Of a DNA stretch of 8,004 nt, positions 6,325 to 8,004 are shown one piece after another. Both the position numbers and the translations under genes were made by a program. The notes beneath the pieces are model-generated. The model was not told the origin of the DNA and did no database searches. It worked only from the letters and a program-made list of their open reading frames with translations. This DNA is from JAUSKF01 sp964355005 (GTDB lineage: Bacteria > Patescibacteriota > Minisyncoccia > UBA6257 > WO2-44-18): positions 1 to 8,004 of the forward strand of contig CAYHBX010000039.1 in assembly GCA_964355005.1 (NCBI GenBank), read 5' to 3'. Each line of letters opens with the position of its first letter. The stretch's first letter is position 1.

Positions 6325-6358
6325 TCTATTCTAATGTTCTCAAGAACATTAGAATAGA
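6325..6358. repeat. 34-bp inverted repeat (16-bp perfect arms)
   Basis: TCTATTCTAATGTTCT (6325-6340) is followed by CA and then its exact reverse complement (6343-6358). It is AT-rich and unrelated in sequence to the palindrome at 4843-4876, but has the same total length. It lies between the DoxX-like gene and the next promoter. No T-run follows directly in either direction (T-rich sequence lies before it on the plus strand), so it is a poor terminator. Confidence 0.9.
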
Positions 6359-6367
6359 TTTCTCGAC

Positions 6368-6396
6368 TTGCATATTTTTTTGTTTTGCTGTATTGT
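6368..6396 (+). promoter_or_regulatory. Probable promoter for the lipoprotein gene
   Basis: TTGCAT (6368-6373), 17-bp spacer containing a seven-T run, and TATTGT (6391-6396, four of six). The octamer ACTTGCAT here recurs at the right-end promoter (7940-7947). The inverted repeat ends only 9 bp upstream of the -35 box. Confidence 0.5.
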
Positions 6397-6425
6397 ATTC
6401 GCAGTTCTAAATAAGGAGGCCGGCT

Positions 6426-6866
6426 GTGAAATTCAACGATCGCGTGAAGTGTTGGTGGTATCTGAAAGGCGGAGATGACCTGGTTAAGATAGCGGTAGTG
6501 ATTGTGACGCTTGTGATTCTGGGTTTGTTGATTTTTGCGACATCGGGTTGCGACGCCAAAGTTGCTGCCGAACCCGGAGTCGTCGATGAAAAACCTCCGA
6601 AGGCAGCCGAACAGCCCCCGACTTCATCTGTGCCGGACATTGAGATCGTTGCGATCAATGAGGATAAGGTTTACGCGATCTATATTTCCGACGACCACTG
6701 GTCCGGTTCGTACCATCACTACAAAACCACTTCTTTGCTTATCAAAAAGTTGGCGAAGTTTGGTGAGGAGTACGAGATCAAGCAGATCGAGGCAATCACT
6801 TCAAGATGGGTTGAGGCCAATCCCACGAGGGGATTCATCGTGTTTGTGGAAAAGAAAAAGGAATGA
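6426..6866 (+). CDS. Probable lipoprotein of unknown function
   Basis: A 146-residue protein starting at GTG, fixed by an excellent AAGGAGG (6413-6419) six bases upstream. The N-terminal part is unusually long for a lipoprotein signal (about 19 residues, with CWWY and GGDD) before a hydrophobic helix (about 20-39) that ends ATSGC, with C42 as the likely lipidated cysteine; the lipobox is acceptable but not classical. A proline-rich linker (about 45-70) leads to a small domain (about 71-143: DIEIVAINEDKVYAIYISDD, then ITSRWVEANPTRGFIVFVEKK). I do not recognise the domain. If C42 is not processed, the protein would instead be anchored by its one helix. It has its own promoter, terminator and flanking inverted repeats. 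Confidence 0.78.
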   Translation: MKFNDRVKCWWYLKGGDDLVKIAVVIVTLVILGLLIFATSGCDAKVAAEPGVVDEKPPKAAEQPPTSSVPDIEIVAINEDKVYAIYISDDHWSGSYHHYKTTSLLIKKLAKFGEEYEIKQIEAITSRWVEANPTRGFIVFVEKKKE

Positions 6867-6872
6867 AGCTCT

Positions 6873-6899
6873 GCTCCGGCTAACAGCCGGAGCTTTTGT
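6873..6899 (+). terminator. Intrinsic terminator of the lipoprotein gene
   Basis: GCTCCGGCT (6873-6881), loop AAC, AGCCGGAGC (6885-6893): a perfect 9-bp GC-rich stem followed by TTTTGTT. It starts 7 bp after the stop. Confidence 0.93.
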
Positions 6900-6907
6900 T
6901 GTCTCCC

Positions 6908-6934
6908 ATCTAAGGCGTTGCGAACGCCTTAGAT
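6908..6934. repeat. 27-bp inverted repeat (12-bp perfect arms)
   Basis: ATCTAAGGCGTT (6908-6919), GCG, AACGCCTTAGAT (6923-6934). It lies between the lipoprotein terminator and the tRNA-Cys promoter, 14 bp before the -35. No T-run follows. It is the third long perfect inverted repeat in the spacers of this stretch, again with its own sequence. Confidence 0.88.
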
Positions 6935-6948
6935 TAACCAGGGGAGAG

Positions 6949-6977
6949 TTGAAAAACTTGTATTTTAAGGCAATAAT
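6949..6977 (+). promoter_or_regulatory. Promoter of tRNA-Cys
   Basis: TTGAAA (6949-6954), 17-bp spacer, AATAAT (6972-6977), each five of six. The expected start near 6984 is three bases before the mature tRNA. It probably also drives tRNA-Leu(UAA). Confidence 0.8.
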
Positions 6978-6986
6978 GCTTCAAGT

Positions 6987-7058
6987 GGCCGCATAGCCAA
7001 GTGGTAAGGCAGGAGTCTGCAAAACTCCTATGCGTCGGTTCGATTCCGACTGCGGCCT
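6987..7058 (+). tRNA. tRNA-Cys (anticodon GCA)
   Basis: A 72-nt tRNA. Acceptor GGCCGCA pairs with TGCGGCC; the discriminator is T, as usual for cysteine. The D arm GCC/GGC, anticodon stem GGAGT/ACTCC around CTGCAAA (anticodon GCA), and T arm GTCGG-TTCGATT-CCGAC are all intact. No CCA is encoded. Confidence 0.96.
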
Positions 7059-7104
7059 CTGCGATTTTTCACCAAGAGTGCGCGATTGGTTTGGAAAATC
7101 AGCA

Positions 7105-7121
7105 TCCCGCCAACGGCGGGA
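7105..7121. repeat. Short hairpin between two tRNAs
   Basis: TCCCGCC (7105-7111), AAC, GGCGGGA (7115-7121), a perfect 7-bp stem in the 81-bp spacer between tRNA-Cys and tRNA-Leu. AAAACATT follows on the plus strand, so it is not a standard terminator there; it could be a processing signal or an attenuating hairpin. Confidence 0.55.
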
Positions 7122-7139
7122 AAACATTAAGATAAATTT

Positions 7140-7222
7140 GCTCGGGTGGAGGAATGGCAGACTCAGCGGCCTTAAGAGCCGCCGCCCCCACGGGCGTGTG
7201 GGTTCGAGTCCCACCCCGAGCA
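7140..7222 (+). tRNA. tRNA-Leu (anticodon UAA)
   Basis: An 83-nt class II tRNA reading UUA (and UUG by wobble). Acceptor GCTCGGG/CCCGAGC, discriminator A. The anticodon stem GCGGC/GCCGC encloses CTTAAGA, giving UAA. The variable arm GCCC-CCAC-GGGC and T arm GTGGG-TTCGAGT-CCCAC are intact. No CCA encoded. Its acceptor stem is identical to that of tRNA-Leu(CAA) at 4122-4204. No promoter of its own is evident, so it is probably co-transcribed with tRNA-Cys. Confidence 0.96.
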
Positions 7223-7268
7223 CTAAATTAAAAACCGGCTCTTTGATTGATCTTGATATGGCAAAATT

Positions 7269-7862
7269 TTACTTTTTACTCAACCATTGGCCGAGTTGAG
7301 CAAATTGATTATTTTTGTTAAAAAATTTCATTTGTAGTTCTAAATCGTTGTCAACCATTTCGGACAGAGCTAAGTTGCGGGGATTAGCTTCTGTTGGAAC
7401 AAAAATTTTCCAATATTCACTCATGGTAGTATCGCTGCTTCTTAAATTTTCTTTTGCTTCTTTCGAAATATCACCGCCTTCAATAAATTCAAAAATTTCG
7501 GTTTTGCCGTTTTCGTCAACGTAAGCCGCCGCCATGCGCCATTCGGCGTGGCGGTTTTTCTCACCCGCCATGGCTTTCAAGATTTTTCCAATACCCAAAG
7601 TCGTCAAAGAAAATTTAATGTGAGTCATAGGAAACCCGCCTAAAGCGTCAATAAAAAATCCGGAGTCTTCAACGATCAATGGTTTTTGCAATTTTTGAAA
7701 TGCTTGCTCGGCTTTTTCCTTGACGATATCTCTGGGATTTTCTGATCTGCTTTCGGCGAGTTCAATGTCAATTTGTTCTATTTTGATACCAAACTCGCTC
7801 AATGATTTTTGAGCGCGCTCAAACTTGTTTTTGTTGGTGGTGACAAAATAGATATTTTGCAT
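7269..7862 (-). CDS. Ham1/RdgB-family non-canonical purine NTP pyrophosphatase, divergent
   Basis: A 197-residue cytosolic enzyme of the ITPase family, which hydrolyses dITP, XTP and similar damaged nucleotides to monophosphates and keeps them out of DNA and RNA. The N-terminal nucleotide-binding motif TTNKNKFERAQ (8-18) and the acidic motif VEDSGFFIDALGGFPM (64-79, D66 in the catalytic position) are clear. The C-terminal half is unusual: instead of the normal GYDPIF-P and late SHR motifs it has YWKIFVPTEANPRNLALSEM (150-169) and no SHR, so substrate choice may differ. Length is typical. ATG 7862 gives the conserved start directly; the leader is AT-rich without a clear ribosome site. Codon use is visibly more AT-rich than in rel, parB or topA, possibly from transfer. 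It converges on tRNA-Leu(UAA). Confidence 0.88.
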   Translation of the reverse strand: MQNIYFVTTNKNKFERAQKSLSEFGIKIEQIDIELAESRSENPRDIVKEKAEQAFQKLQKPLIVEDSGFFIDALGGFPMTHIKFSLTTLGIGKILKAMAGEKNRHAEWRMAAAYVDENGKTEIFEFIEGGDISKEAKENLRSSDTTMSEYWKIFVPTEANPRNLALSEMVDNDLELQMKFFNKNNQFAQLGQWLSKK

Positions 7863-7893
7863 TTTTATTTGATTAAATTTCAGTTTAGCACCA

Positions 7894-7930
7894 AAACTAA
7901 AGACAGACCAAACGGCCTGTTTTTAGTTTA
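7894..7930. terminator. Possible bidirectional terminator hairpin
   Basis: ACAG-A-CC, loop AAAC, GG-C-CTGT forms a hairpin (about 7904-7920) with one mismatch; the flanks AAACTAAA and TTTAGTTT extend it. TTTTTAG follows on the plus strand and CTTTAGTTTT on the minus strand. It could end a minus-strand gene lying to the right of the window. Confidence 0.45.
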
Positions 7931-7941
7931 GAGACAGATAC

Positions 7942-7971
7942 TTGCATTCTGTTGCGGGGGGGGGCGATAAT
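7942..7971 (+). promoter_or_regulatory. Promoter-like sequence with a nine-G spacer tract
   Basis: TTGCAT (7942-7947), an 18-bp spacer containing nine consecutive G (7956-7964), then GATAAT (7966-7971, five of six). The following ATG at 7976 opens only a five-codon frame (MSKYK) before TAA, so no gene is supported in the last 30 bases. The contig ends soon after. Confidence 0.4.
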
Positions 7972-8004
7972 AAGGATGTCGAAATATAAATAAAAAAATA
8001 ATTT

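Noticed and set aside
6535..6996. A 153-codon plus-strand frame rich in Arg and Ser
   Set aside because: It is an out-of-frame reading of the lipoprotein gene that runs through a terminator, an inverted repeat and the tRNA-Cys promoter.
6981..7223. Minus-strand frame with GVGLEPTRP and LRPLSLPFLHP
   Set aside because: This is the familiar antisense translation of tRNA genes, often misannotated as a protein.
7976..7993. Start codon after the right-end promoter
   Set aside because: The frame closes after five codons (MSKYK), so no gene can be claimed.

Overview
The window reads as one end of a metagenome-assembled contig from a Candidatus Patescibacteria (CPR) organism, probably of the Parcubacteria side. 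This rests on the very compact layout, tRNAs without an encoded CCA end, short orphan membrane proteins, and CCTGCCT-N6-AGGCAGG palindromes of a kind I recall as common in these genomes. No database search was possible, so the assignment is an inference. The first 16 bases match the 3' end of the Illumina TruSeq adapter and are not genomic.

Layout, left to right. Bases 18-566 hold the 3' end of topA (DNA topoisomerase I, two zinc ribbons). Facing it is a Nudix hydrolase gene (1154 to 579, minus) with an in-frame TAG inside its Nudix box. Divergent from that is a compact bifunctional (p)ppGpp synthetase/hydrolase (1212-2951). Its 3' end overlaps the convergent chromosome-partitioning gene parB (3783 to 2905) by 47 bp. 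No parA is visible.

Between parB and the next gene lie about 540 bp with no protein gene. They hold a highly structured block (3867-4075) with nested stems and two copies of the palindromic core, a bidirectional terminator, and tRNA-Leu(CAA) on the minus strand. An 18-bp direct repeat of the tRNA 3' end flanks the block, like a tRNA attachment-site duplication. A plus-strand promoter-like sequence and the terminator would together delimit an RNA of about 260 nt.

From 4251 to 6899 come four small plus-strand envelope genes, most as separate promoter-gene-terminator units: a secreted 3D-domain protein, a single-pass membrane protein of unknown function, a DoxX-like four-helix membrane protein and a probable lipoprotein. 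Three unrelated perfect inverted repeats (34, 34 and 27 bp) sit in the spacers of this stretch. They are its most striking unexplained signal.

The right end has tRNA-Cys(GCA), tRNA-Leu(UAA), an AT-rich minus-strand Ham1/RdgB-family nucleotide pyrophosphatase, and a promoter-like sequence with a nine-G run between its two boxes at the contig edge. Overall this is housekeeping (topology, stringent response, partitioning, nucleotide sanitation, tRNAs) around a block of poorly known envelope proteins. I found no CRISPR array, transposase, integrase or recognisable defence system.
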